Of a stretch of DNA of 64,000 bases, positions 55,225 through 64,000 are shown one piece after another. The position numbers were made by a program, and so were the translations under genes. The notes beneath the pieces are model-generated. The model was given only the letters and a program-made list of their open reading frames with translations. It ran no database searches and was not told the DNA's origin. The first letter of the stretch is position 1. The number at the start of each line of letters is the position of its first letter. Source of the stretch: Rhizomys pruinosus (lineage: Eukaryota; Chordata; Mammalia; Rodentia; Spalacidae); assembly GCA_009823505.1 (NCBI GenBank), contig VZQC01000373.1, positions 132,409 through 196,408 of the forward strand. The letters run 5' to 3'.

Positions 55225-55504
55225 GTAAGTAGTCCATTCTAAAGTAAGCAATCTTGTGAATTCCATGTTGAGAAAGAGCTGACATACCAAAGTCTTAGCG
55301 TGGATACTGAGGACAGATGTAGAGCTTTTGTTTAAGATGGATGAACATGAATTTTGTTAACATATTTAGTTGACTGAGTGGTATAGAATTTAGAATTTAG
55401 AAAAATTTGTAAACTGTGTAGATATTAAGTTTACTTAGAAAATTTTAAGTTTGAGCCACATATCTATCTTAGTTTTTTTCTTTTCTTTTTTTTAAAAAAA
55501 GAAA

Positions 55505-55643
55505 AATGTCAGATGGGTCTCAGTATATATCTCAGGCTGCCCTGGAACTTGCTATGGAGACCAGGCTGGCCTTGAACTCACAGAGATCTGCCTGCCTTTG
55601 TTTCCTGAGTCTTAGGAGTAAATGGTGTGTCACCATGCTTGGC
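55505..55643 (-). mobile_element. B1 SINE, diverged
   Basis: 'ggtctcagtatatatctcagg' to 'tggtgtgtcaccatgcttggc'. Confidence 0.85.
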
Positions 55644-55921
55644 ACTTAGGGAATATTTTTATAAAGAATTCACTATTTGATTTATTTAAATTCTCAGCTA
55701 TTTTTAGGCCTGTAGCATTGTGTAGCTGGAAGAATGTGACTCAGAAGACTAAGAGGAATCTTATTTCCCTCCTTTATGAATATGGTTTCATATTTACTCT
55801 CCAAATCTATATAAAAGGGACTTTGAAAATGGAGCCTTTTTTTGAGGATTGATATTACCATCACCATTGCTTTGCATAAATATGAACATATATAACATAC
55901 ATGGAGTCACTGAGTACCACA

Positions 55922-56160
55922 ATTTTTTTTTTTTAATTTCTGTATGTGTATGAATGTACTGTCTGCATGCAAGTCTGTGCACTCGTGTCGTGCAACGCCG
56001 CAGAGTTCAGAAGAGGGTCTCGGATTCCCCTGGAACTGGAGTTCTCCTGGAATTGGAGCTTCAGACGGTTCTCAGCCTCCATGTGGGTGCTGGGGATCGA
56101 ACCGGGGTCCTCTGTAAGAGCGGTTGGCGCTCTTAACCGCTAGGCCATCTCTCCAGCCCC
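55922..56160 (-). mobile_element. B2 SINE (17-bp-duplicated form)
   Basis: Near-consensus. CCACAATTTTT / CCACAATTTCT flank it. Confidence 0.94.
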
Positions 56161-56222
56161 CACAATTTCTTTTAAGTGTATTTCAAACATGACTTCATTT
56201 CAACTTTTTAAAATAGTATTTC

Positions 56223-56468
56223 TGGGCTGGAGAGATAGCTTAGCGGTTAAGAGCACCGACTGCTCTTGCAGAGGACCTGGGTTCAATCCCCAGCACCCAC
56301 ATGGCGGCTAAGAACCATCTGTAACTCCAATTCCAGGAGAACTCCAGTTCCAGGGGAATCCGAGACCCTCTTCTGACCTCCTCGGCATTGCACACTCGGG
56401 TGCACAAACCTACATGCAGACAGTACATTCATACACATACAAAAATAAAAAAAATAAATAAATAAAAA
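56223..56468 (+). mobile_element. B2 SINE (17-bp-duplicated form), opposite strand
   Basis: AAAATAGTATTTCTG on both sides. It can pair over nearly its whole length with the B2 on either side. Confidence 0.95.
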
Positions 56469-56501
56469 AAGTTAAAATAGTATTTCTGTGGTGTGAAGCA
56501 G

Positions 56502-56744
56502 TTTTTTTTTAATTTTATTTATTTTTGTATGTGTATGAATGTACTGTCTGCATGTAGGTTTGTGCACCCGTGTCGTGCAATGCCGAGGAGGTCAGAAGAG
56601 GGTCTCGGATTCCCCTGGAACTGGAGTTCTCCTGGAATTGGACTTACAGACGGTTCTTAGTCGCCATGTGGGTGCTGGGGATTGGACCCAGGTCCTCTGC
56701 AAGAGCAGTCAGTGCTCTTAACTGCTAGGCTATCTCTCCAGCCT
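56502..56744 (-). mobile_element. B2 SINE (17-bp-duplicated form)
   Basis: Third of the cluster, near-consensus, with T-run at the left end. Confidence 0.93.
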
Positions 56745-57004
56745 CAAGTGTTTTAATCTTCATTAACCTTAATTTTTTCTGGAACGTGGGGACATGTTTA
56801 TATAAGTACACCTGTTTTAATGTTTTGTCTCTGTTTGTTAGAGTTAATTTCTTATGTTTTCTTTTTATTTTCCAAGAATTTGGGCTTTTTTTTATTCAGA
56901 GTACCTTATCCTTTATACATGCATTACAATTCTCTACAGTAAACCTAGAGAGAAGAGACCTTAATATATATGAGGACTGATTGTGTGATTGAAAAGAGAA
57001 GTGG

Positions 57005-57330
57005 AGGGGCTGAAGAGATGACTCAGCTGGAGAGATAGCTCACCTATTGCTCTTGCAGAGGACCCAGGTTTCAATTCCCAGCACCCACATGGCGGCTAAG
57101 AACCGTCTTTAAGCCAGGTGTGGTGGTGCATGCCTTTAATCCTAGCACTCAGGAGGCAGAGGCCCACATGGCGGCTAAGAACCGTCTTTAAGCCAGGTGT
57201 GGTGGTGCATGCCTTTAATCCTAGCACTCAGGAGGCAGAGGCAGATGGATCTCTGTGAGTTCAAGGCCAGCCTGGTCTACAGGCTAGCTTGGGCTATAGG
57301 GAGACCCTGTCTCAAAAAGCCAAAAAAAAA
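57005..57330 (+). mobile_element. Composite SINE: B2 head fused to B1, with a 79-bp duplication
   Basis: B2 head (57005-57110) ending 'ggctaagaaccgtctttaa', then 'gccaggtgtggtggtgcatg' of a complete B1. The unit 57084-57162, which spans the junction, is repeated exactly at 57163-57241. The head also contains a small internal repeat (gctgaagagatgactcag / gctggagagatagctcac). Confidence 0.78.
57084..57241. repeat. Exact 79-bp tandem duplication
   Basis: Two identical 79-bp copies side by side (57084-57162, 57163-57241). Confidence 0.95.
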
Positions 57331-57331
57331 A

Positions 57332-57351
57332 AGAGAGAGAGAGAGAGAGAA
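57332..57351. repeat. (GA)n microsatellite
   Basis: About ten GA units in the tail of the composite SINE. Confidence 0.9.
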
Positions 57352-57466
57352 ATGGAAGGGATTTGGCCGGGAATTAGAAGAAAAAACTTCTTAGGAAAGC
57401 CTATGGGACAGAAAAATCTTAAGCATAATATTTTTATTTTTACTGTTATTGTATGTTATGATGTAG

Positions 57467-57625
57467 GGAGGTGGTTATGCATGCCAACTGTGCATGTATG
57501 GAGGTCAGAGACTAATTTCGTTGACTTAGTTTTCTCCTTCCACTTCTTTGTGGGTTTGGGCATTAGACTCAGATCACTAAACTTATGTGGCAAGCGCTTT
57601 ACCCTTTGAGCCATCTTGCCAGCCC
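57467..57625 (-). mobile_element. B3-type SINE
   Basis: 'tgtatggaggtcagagac' to a head ending 'ttgagccatcttgccagccc'. Confidence 0.65.
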
Positions 57626-58525
57626 AGCATATTATTTTAAATTCTTACTGACCCTTGGTTACATGTCAAAATTGTAAGGTGTGTTTAGAAGTTTTCCACT
57701 TAAAATGAGGGGAGGTGGTTGTTTGAGCCTTTGTGTCTTCTGTTAATTTGTAAATGTAGTGAAAGAGAAAAAATACAGTTACATAGCAAGATAGGATTAG
57801 GACACTGGGCATTTCAGATGTCTACCTCAGTTCCTGGCAGCAGTTTTAGTATTTTGTAATTTCCGGTGTTGAATTGTGTAGAATGTTGTATTACCCCTTT
57901 CAGTTTCCATAGCTTTTTCTTCATTAACATTTTTAGTTGAGAGGTAGTAATTATTTTGGAGAATGATCATTTATATTATTGATTTCTGTTTGAGTTTAAT
58001 ATTCTTTGGAGATAGCCTACTAATCATAATGCTGGTAAGTGGCCATGGTATAAATTACATAATGTATAAAATGTACATTACCTTTCTTGCTCTATTACTG
58101 AAGATGTTTATTTTTGGTTTGTGTTTTGTTTGTTTTTGTGGGGTTAGGGATTATATTCAGGTCCTTGTGCATGTACACCGGGAAGAGTATCAGCTTAGTG
58201 AGTTACCGTTAGGAAGTAATCAAGTAGTCTGTAAGGTAGTTGGCTCAGTGTTTTCAGTCAGTGTCATGGAATGTTAAAATGGCGTGTGGAGTATGTGGGG
58301 GAGATCTCTGTAAAATAAAGAAACTGGAGGAACATGACAGTCATATTGCAGTCTAGGAATAAGTTTTAGATCTTTGCTGAGGAAAAAAAAAGCTATAAAA
58401 GACATTTTCACAGTAGTGGTGAAATTGGAATATAGATTAAGTATTAGATGATATATTGAACTGTATTGTTCCTTGGTCTAATTGTGTCGAAGTTATGTTG
58501 GAGAAAATTCTTAAGATATGCTGAT

Positions 58526-58683
58526 GCTGGGTGTGGTGGCGCACACCTTTAATCCCAGCACTTGGGAGGCAGAGGAAGGCGGATCTCTGTGAGTTCAAGG
58601 CCAGCCTGGTTTACACAGCAAGCTCCAGGCCAGCTGGGACTAAAGGGAGACCCTGTCTCAAAAAGACCAAAAAAAAAAAAAAA
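58526..58683 (+). mobile_element. B1 SINE
   Basis: Whole element with a 15-A tail. Confidence 0.93.
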
Positions 58684-59203
58684 ATTGCTGACATACACAA
58701 GGGCTGAGATATTAAAATGTTTATAACTTTGAAATAATTTAACCCAGTATTTGTAGTGTATAATGTGTTTTGGTCAGACTATACAAAGGCAGGTGTGATA
58801 TTTACCCAGGAATTTCTCTGTATATTAAAGACAAATAACACAATATACTCACCACTGAATAAAAATAAAGTATATTGGGAGCTCATAGCAAACTTCAGAT
58901 TTCCCCAAAGGGAAGGGACTGACTGATAAACTAGGGAGCAGGCAGAAATAGGGGGACTGGCGAGGCTGGATGGAGGCCGAATTTGCGTTTTGATTACAGG
59001 GTAAAGATGTGTTGTCTTCCTTAGACCATCTATAGGTTGATGTGGCAAATGTGAGAAAATGATAGTTATTGAATATCAGCGATGGGCAATGTGAGTGTTC
59101 ATCCTCATTCAGTTTCTCAGTATGCTTGAAAAATTTCTTAACAGCAAATGTTTGCAGGTAAAGTTAAGAAAGTTGTAGAATTATGTGATTATTTCCGTTT
59201 TAG

Positions 59204-59394
59204 CAACCAAAGGACACAATGAGATTAGATGAAACAATGCTGGTCAAACAGTTACTGCCAGAAATCTGCCATTTTCTTCACACCTGTCGTGAAGGAAACC
59301 AACATGCAGCTGAACTTCGGAATTCTGCCTCTGGGGTTTTATTTTCTCTAAGCTGCAACAACTTCAATGCAGTCTTTAGTCGCATTTCTACAAG
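59204..59394 (+). CDS. Nf1: Nf1 exon 4 (codons 97-160, last one split)
   Basis: 191 bp, equal to human exon 4. The frame reads QPKDTMRLDETMLVKQLLPE, then CHFLHTCREGNQ, ELRNSASGVLFSL and FNAVFSRISTR. It starts in phase 0 and leaves two bases (AG) of codon 160 for exon 5. The acceptor is 'atttccgttttag' and the donor AAG|gttagt, weaker than gtaagt/gtgagt. No stop is present. I see no exon 5 in the remaining 4.6 kb. Confidence 0.97.
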
Positions 59395-59639
59395 GTTAGT
59401 GTATAAATTATGTGGAGCTATTAAGGTAATATAAATCTTAGAATTTAAAAATAAAGTTAACAGAATGACCATTATCTGAGCTTTTGTTGAAATTTTATGC
59501 ATTAATTTATTTGAAAATGTAATTATGTAATATTGAAAGCTGTGTTGGAAATGGCGATGTGTAATATTAGATATAAATACTGTTATAAACTTGAAGGTTT
59601 CTAGGAAAAGATGTTTCCCATGACCAAGCCTTTTTCTCT

Positions 59640-59718
59640 TTTGCAGTGCTGAGGATTAAATTCAGGGTCTTGTAATTGGTAGGTGAGAGCACCACTACTG
59701 AGCTACATGCCTAGTCCT
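59640..59718 (-). mobile_element. ID-type SINE head
   Basis: 'agtgctgaggattaaattc' to 'ctgagctacatgcctag'. Confidence 0.65.
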
Positions 59719-60189
59719 GATTTTGTTTTTGACATATTCCTTTAAATTAAACTACACAAATCAGTTAGAGTAATTGAGTTTAGAAGTATAGTGGAAATTC
59801 TAATGATTTCATAGCTGTGTGATCACAAGATCCTGAGTTACAAAAATGCCTCCCCCCCAAAAAAAGCCAGGCAAAATAGAAATATAAGGAAAAATTGGAC
59901 AGTAAAATTCTCTGGAATGCGGACTGTGTTTTAACTATGTATGAAGTAGCTTCATTTTTTGATGTTCATTGTATGTGCCATGCTGTCTTTATTCTCGCAA
60001 AGGGGCAGGCAAATTATCCCCCAAAAGTCATGATACTGTGTCAAAAAATGAAAGACTCAAAATTTCTAAGCCAGGTAGGCTTCATAATCTATATGAGTTT
60101 CATTTTATCACTTGATTCTGATACTTCTATTTTAGCTGTATTTTGATCAAATTCTTCTTGTACTATATATTTCACTTTAAAAATTGTCT

Positions 60190-60340
60190 TGGTTGGGCAT
60201 GGTGGCACATGCCTTTAATCCCAGCACTCAGAAGGCAGAGGCAGGCAGAGTTAGTGAGTTCAAGGCAGCCTGGTCTACATAGTGAGTTCCAGGCCAGCTG
60301 GGGCTACAGGGAGACCCTGTCTCAAACAAAACAAAAAAAT
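60190..60340 (+). mobile_element. B1 SINE
   Basis: Whole B1 with small losses ('caggcagagttagtgag'). Confidence 0.92.
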
Positions 60341-60346
60341 GGATTG

Positions 60347-60453
60347 TAGAGCTGGGGAAATGGCTCAGGTGCTTGCTGCACTGACTCCATGTAGCTTGAT
60401 GTCTATCCATGTAAAGATAGGAGAAGAATAACTCTGCAAAGTTGTCCACTGAC

Positions 60454-60490
<37 letters not shown>
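60347..60490 (+). mobile_element. B4/ID-type SINE with (CA)n tail
   Basis: 'gagctggggaaatggctcagg' head and (CA)n at 60455-60490. Confidence 0.65.
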
Positions 60491-60492
<2 letters not shown>

Positions 60493-60514
60493 GTGTACAC
60501 AGAGTAAAATGTAA

Positions 60515-60655
60515 AAAATGTATTGTAGAAAGTTTTTACTGACAAATGAAAATCATAACTGATGTTAAAAAAATAAAATTTAAGAAAATGTATTGTAGAA
60601 AAATTATTTAATTTAAACCTTTACTTACAAGTCAGAATCATAACTGTGATGGTAC
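60515..60655. repeat. Diverged local tandem duplication
   Basis: AATGTATTGTAGAAA followed by 'tttactgacaaatgaaaatcataac' at 60517-60560 recurs with changes at 60587-60645. Confidence 0.7.
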
Positions 60656-60973
60656 AGATGTAGAAATTGGCTTTTTGCTCAGTGAGATGAAATTATAATT
60701 TGAGAATTTGCTTTCATGAAAATGATTTCCCTTTCTTACACAAGTAAAGTCAAATGGGTTCCTAATTATGACCAAGTAAAAAGTATAACAAATATCACTT
60801 AGAGATTTAGTGATTCAAAGTCTAATATAAACATAGAAAAAGAATTCTTTTTTCATTGGTGCCTTGCTTTGACTTGTCAGTGTTGTTTAAGCAGGTTTCT
60901 ATTGGATTTCCTCTGCCATTGTTTTTTGGTAAGATAAATGTGAGAATTTGAGAATTTGTGCTGTGATATTTTG

Positions 60974-61130
60974 CTTTTTTTTTTTTTTTTTTAAAAAGAC
61001 AGGGTCTCCCTTTAGTCCCAGCTAGCCTCAAGCTCACTCTGTAGACCAGGCTGTACTTGAACTCACAGAGATCCGCCTGCCTCTGCCTCCCAAGTGCTGG
61101 GATTAAAGGCGTGTATCACAATGCCTGGCT
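60974..61130 (-). mobile_element. B1 SINE with target-site duplication
   Basis: TGTGATATTTTGCT at both ends. Confidence 0.94.
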
Positions 61131-61149
61131 GTGATATTTTGCTCTAAAA

Positions 61150-61334
61150 TTTTTTTTTAATTTATTTTATGTGTATGAGTGTTATGCCTGTATGTGTGTA
61201 AGTGCACCCATGTCATGCAATGCCTGAAGAGGTCAGAAGAGGGTGTTGGATCCCTTGGAACTGGAGTTTCTGATGACTGTTAGCTGTCATGTGTGTGCTG
61301 GGAATCGAACTGCTGAGCCATCTCTCCAGTCCTG
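61150..61334 (-). mobile_element. B2 SINE, head deletion
   Basis: Body runs to 'ctgggaatcgaactgctgagcc', losing about 35 bp of the head. Confidence 0.88.
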
Positions 61335-61707
61335 TGCTGTGATGTTTTGAGGAAGTGATTTTGTAATCTTTTTAGTAAAAAGTGTTATTTTTGTAATTAT
61401 AGTGCTAAACAACACTATTCTGCAACCTTAGACTGTTAAAAGACAATTAAATTTTTTACTTAATGGTGATTAATGATCTTGATTAATGTTTATATGACAG
61501 AACAGTGTTTCCATGAGATTTTTTGAGTAACCACATTTTATATTTTGAGTCATAATACTCAGTGACATCAGCAAGGTAGAAAACAGGGAAGCAGGGTTCT
61601 GGAAAGTTACAAGAAGCACCCTTTTCATTCAGGCGACTATTAGATTAGCTTTACTATTTCGAAAAAAAAAAAGCATAATTGAAATAGAAAATACAGAAAG
61701 TACAATA

Positions 61708-61873
61708 CTTTTTTTTTTGTGTGTGTGTGTGTCTTTTTCAGACAGGATCTCCCTGTAGTCCCAGCTGTCCTGGAACTCTCTGCGTTGACTAGGCTGGCCT
61801 TGAACTCAGAGAGATCTGCTTGCCTCTGCCTTCTGAGTGCTGGGATTAAAGGCGTTCACCACCATGGCTGGTC
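61708..61873 (-). mobile_element. B1 SINE
   Basis: T-run, (TG)n and a whole B1. Confidence 0.91.
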
Positions 61874-61989
61874 AAAAACTAAAATGCTTCTTAATCTATT
61901 CATGGATCAATCATTTTATAAAATACAACAAAATACCATTTTTAAAAAAACCCAGAAATCTTAGAGTCACCAAGGGCTTTAGTTTAGTT

Positions 61990-62222
61990 TTTTTTTTTTT
62001 TCTTTTCTTTCTTTTTTTTTTTCTATCACTGTGATAAAAACATTGACCAAAACCAACTTGGGGAGGAAAGGGTTTATTTTATTTTACATTTCCCACATCA
62101 TAGTTCATCACTGAGAAAAGCCAAAACAGGAACGCAGGACAGGAACCTAGAGGCAGGAACCGAAGCAAAACCCATGGAGGAACACTGTTTACTGGCTTGC
62201 TTCCCTGGCCTATGATCCTGCT
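61990..62222 (-). mobile_element. Rodent interspersed repeat, family not assigned
   Basis: 'tatcactgtgataaaaacattgacc' and 'cttggggaggaaagggtttatt' are wording I know from many rodent intergenic loci. It begins with a T/C-rich run and is broken off by a B2 at 62223. Possibly MaLR-derived. Confidence 0.5.
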
Positions 62223-62451
62223 TTTATTTTAATGAATTAGTTAATTAATTATTTTTTATGTGTATGAGTGTATTGTCTGCCTGTAGGTTGGTGCACCCAT
62301 GTCATGCAATTCCACAGAGGTCAGAAGAGGGTGTTGCATTCCCCTGGAGTTAAAGACGGTTCTTAGCCTCCATGTGGGTGCTGGGAATCAAACCGGGGTC
62401 CTCTGCAAGAGCATTTTGTGCTCTTAACCGCTGAGCCATCTCTCCAGCCCC
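62223..62451 (-). mobile_element. B2 SINE with (TTAA)n tail
   Basis: Body lacks 'ggaactggagttctcc', otherwise a complete head. Confidence 0.91.
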
Positions 62452-62655
62452 TGACAATTTATTTTTTTACATTAGTTCAAGATGAATATCACAAGATTAC
62501 CTAAACTTTACCAGCTCTATTTTTATTTTTTTAAATTCTTAATTCCAGAACACATTTAAGGATTTGTAGTTTAACAATAAACTTGTTGCAGGTAAAAAGA
62601 AATGTAACTTTACATTCCTAAATTGCATAGCAAGTTGATGCATATTTTAATATAC

Positions 62656-62812
62656 TTTTTGTTTGTTCGTTTGTTTTGAGACAGGGTCTCCCTGTAGCCC
62701 TAGCTGGTCTGAGACTAGCTATGTAGACCAGGCTGGTCTTGAACTCACAGAGATTTGCCTGCCTCTGTTTCCCAAGTGCTGGGACTAAAGGTATGTGCCA
62801 CCACACCTAGCT
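62656..62812 (-). mobile_element. B1 SINE with target-site duplication
   Basis: TTAATATACTTTTT left and right. Confidence 0.94.
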
Positions 62813-63039
62813 TCTTAATATACTTTTTAAAAAGAGAAATAATTCTTTTTCATAGATCCTAAGATTTAAACTGAGGAAAATAGAGACATAAACTTCAAGC
62901 ACTATGAGTCAATGTGGTATTATCTCCATTAACAAATTACCCACCTTGACTACATATAAGGATTAGGTGCAGGATCCACAAATGAGGGACAACATATGTT
63001 GTTTGTTTTTCTGAGCCACCCCTCTTATTGATGAATGCT

Positions 63040-63248
63040 CCCTTTTTTGGGTGAGGTGGGGAGCAGTTTTAGAGCTTGAACCCAGGGCTTCATATGCCTT
63101 ATCCCTGAGCTAGAGTCAGTTCTTTATTTTGAGACAGGGTTTCAACAAGTTGACCTTGACCTCACTCTGTAGCTTAGGCTAACCTTGAGCTTGCAATCGT
63201 GCCTCAGCTTTCCCACTGGCTGTAATTACAGATCTTTACCACATGGCT
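63040..63248 (-). mobile_element. ID-like head beside an old B1-like element
   Basis: ID-like reverse head at 63060-63118, then 'gagacagggtttcaacaag ... gtaattacagatctttaccac' at 63125-63248. Confidence 0.55.
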
Positions 63249-63339
63249 TTTTTTTTTTTTAAGGAAAAAAAATCACAGCTTTATTTTGCTGAAGTATCTT
63301 GTGTTCTGGGCTGAGTGTAAAATATATTTTGTTTTTATT

Positions 63340-63500
63340 TGTATGTTTCATGTGTGTGCCTGTGAAGGTCAGAAGAGGGTATTAGATTCCCTGAAGCTGG
63401 AATGACAGGTGGTTGTGAGCTGCCTAACATTGGGTGCTGGGAATCAACCCTGAATCCTCTAGAAGTAGTATGTGGTCTTAACCTCTGAGAAGTCTTTCAG
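63340..63500 (-). mobile_element. B2/B3-type SINE, old
   Basis: 'gaaggtcagaagagggtatt' to 'ggtcttaacctctgagaag'. Confidence 0.65.
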
Positions 63501-63526
63501 TCTTTCAGCCTTCATTTTACTATTTT

Positions 63527-63765
63527 ACTTTTCTTTTCAGACAGGCTTTGCCTATAGCCTCAGCTGTTCTGGAACTCAGTGTCCAGACCAGGCTGCCCTT
63601 GAACTTACTGTTTTCAAGTAGAAATTGTAGCTAGAATATCATTCGTTTGGGGGATAGAGTAGCCAAAAACAGGAATCTATGAAGTAACTTGGAATTGTGT
63701 GTGTATTCCACCTGCCTCTGCCTCTTGAGTTCTGGGAGTAAAGTCATGTGCTGCCACGTCCAGGA
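63527..63765 (-). mobile_element. B1 SINE split in two
   Basis: Right part of the B1 at 63527-63610 and left part at 63697-63765, separated by about 86 bp of unrelated sequence without an obvious TSD. Confidence 0.7.
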
Positions 63766-64000
63766 CTTTCTTATATAGAACAGTAGCTAACTTCCTCACA
63801 GAATTTTGGTGTAACTGTACTAAACTTAGTTCTTTTGTAGAATATTTTATTTGATTTTTTTTCTTTTTCTTTTTGGAAAAGATCTCATTATTTAACCCCA
63901 TCTATTGTTAGTTGTTACCAGCCTTCTCCAACATTTTTTATAGAACTTTTACCTGCAGATAATTATTAGACCCATTATTTGTTGGGAACACAAATAATAC

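Larger units (their letters stand above)
55225..59203 (+). other. Nf1: Nf1 intron 3
   Basis: 3979 bp. Starts gtaagt, ends 'atttccgttttag'. Three alternating-strand B2s lie at 55922-56744, and a composite SINE at 57005. Unique-looking parts: 55225-55500, 55645-55920, 56745-57000, 57626-58525 (a weak ID-like scrap at 58137-58205) and 58684-59203. Confidence 0.93.
59395..64000 (+). other. Nf1: Nf1 intron 4 (5' part)
   Basis: Begins gttagt and runs off the window. SINEs as listed. Unique-looking parts: 59395-59630, 59720-60188, 60655-60973, 61335-61705, 62452-62655, 62815-63035 and 63766-64000. I searched for the exon 5 frame (QELTVCSEDN) by eye and did not find it. Confidence 0.88.

Noticed and set aside
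59395..64000. Nf1 exon 5
   Set aside because: No stretch encoding the expected next residues with AG/GT borders could be found by eye; it most likely lies beyond the window.

Overview
The window is mammalian genomic DNA from a muroid rodent. It is dense in B1 and B2 SINEs, with ID/B4/B3-type SINEs, L1 pieces and old LTRs, and has almost no coding sequence. The B1 3' half reads 'gctggggctacagggagaccctgtctc', which differs from the mouse/rat consensus as I remember it. I therefore suspect a muroid lineage outside the mouse/rat group, but I cannot name the species.

The only intact gene is Nf1 (neurofibromin, a Ras GTPase-activating protein) on the + strand. Three coding exons can be placed to the base: exon 2 (51664-51807, 144 bp), exon 3 (55141-55224, 84 bp) and exon 4 (59204-59394, 191 bp). 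Together they encode residues 21-160, with canonical AG/GT borders and unbroken phase. Everything left of 51664 is read as intron 1. Exon 1 and the promoter are not visible, and exon 5 should lie to the right of the window.

Intron 1 carries two dead retrocopies on the - strand: a Tpm3 (short tropomyosin) pseudogene near 23451-24166 and a TRIM75-like pseudogene near 42205-43212. It also holds an ancient L1 split by a younger, 5'-inverted L1 (about 3430-8465), several LTR remnants, and dozens of SINEs, many with target-site duplications (TSDs).

Part of the window is not trustworthy assembly. Single N bases at 3895, 17781 and 31776 mark joins. Around the second N, about 8950-17780 and 17782-25924 are the same locus written twice. 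The sequence next to the join is full of small indels, as in unpolished long reads, so the Tpm3 pseudogene and about a dozen SINEs appear twice. Around the first N, 3896-6450 is similarly noisy and repeats pieces of both flanks.

The best candidate for something undescribed is a composite SINE: the tRNA-like head of B2 fused to a B1 at the same point. It is seen at four separate loci (2640-2894, 21364-21645, 46962-47196, 57005-57330). At two of them one TSD encloses the whole composite. A B2 variant with a 17-bp internal tandem duplication is also common.
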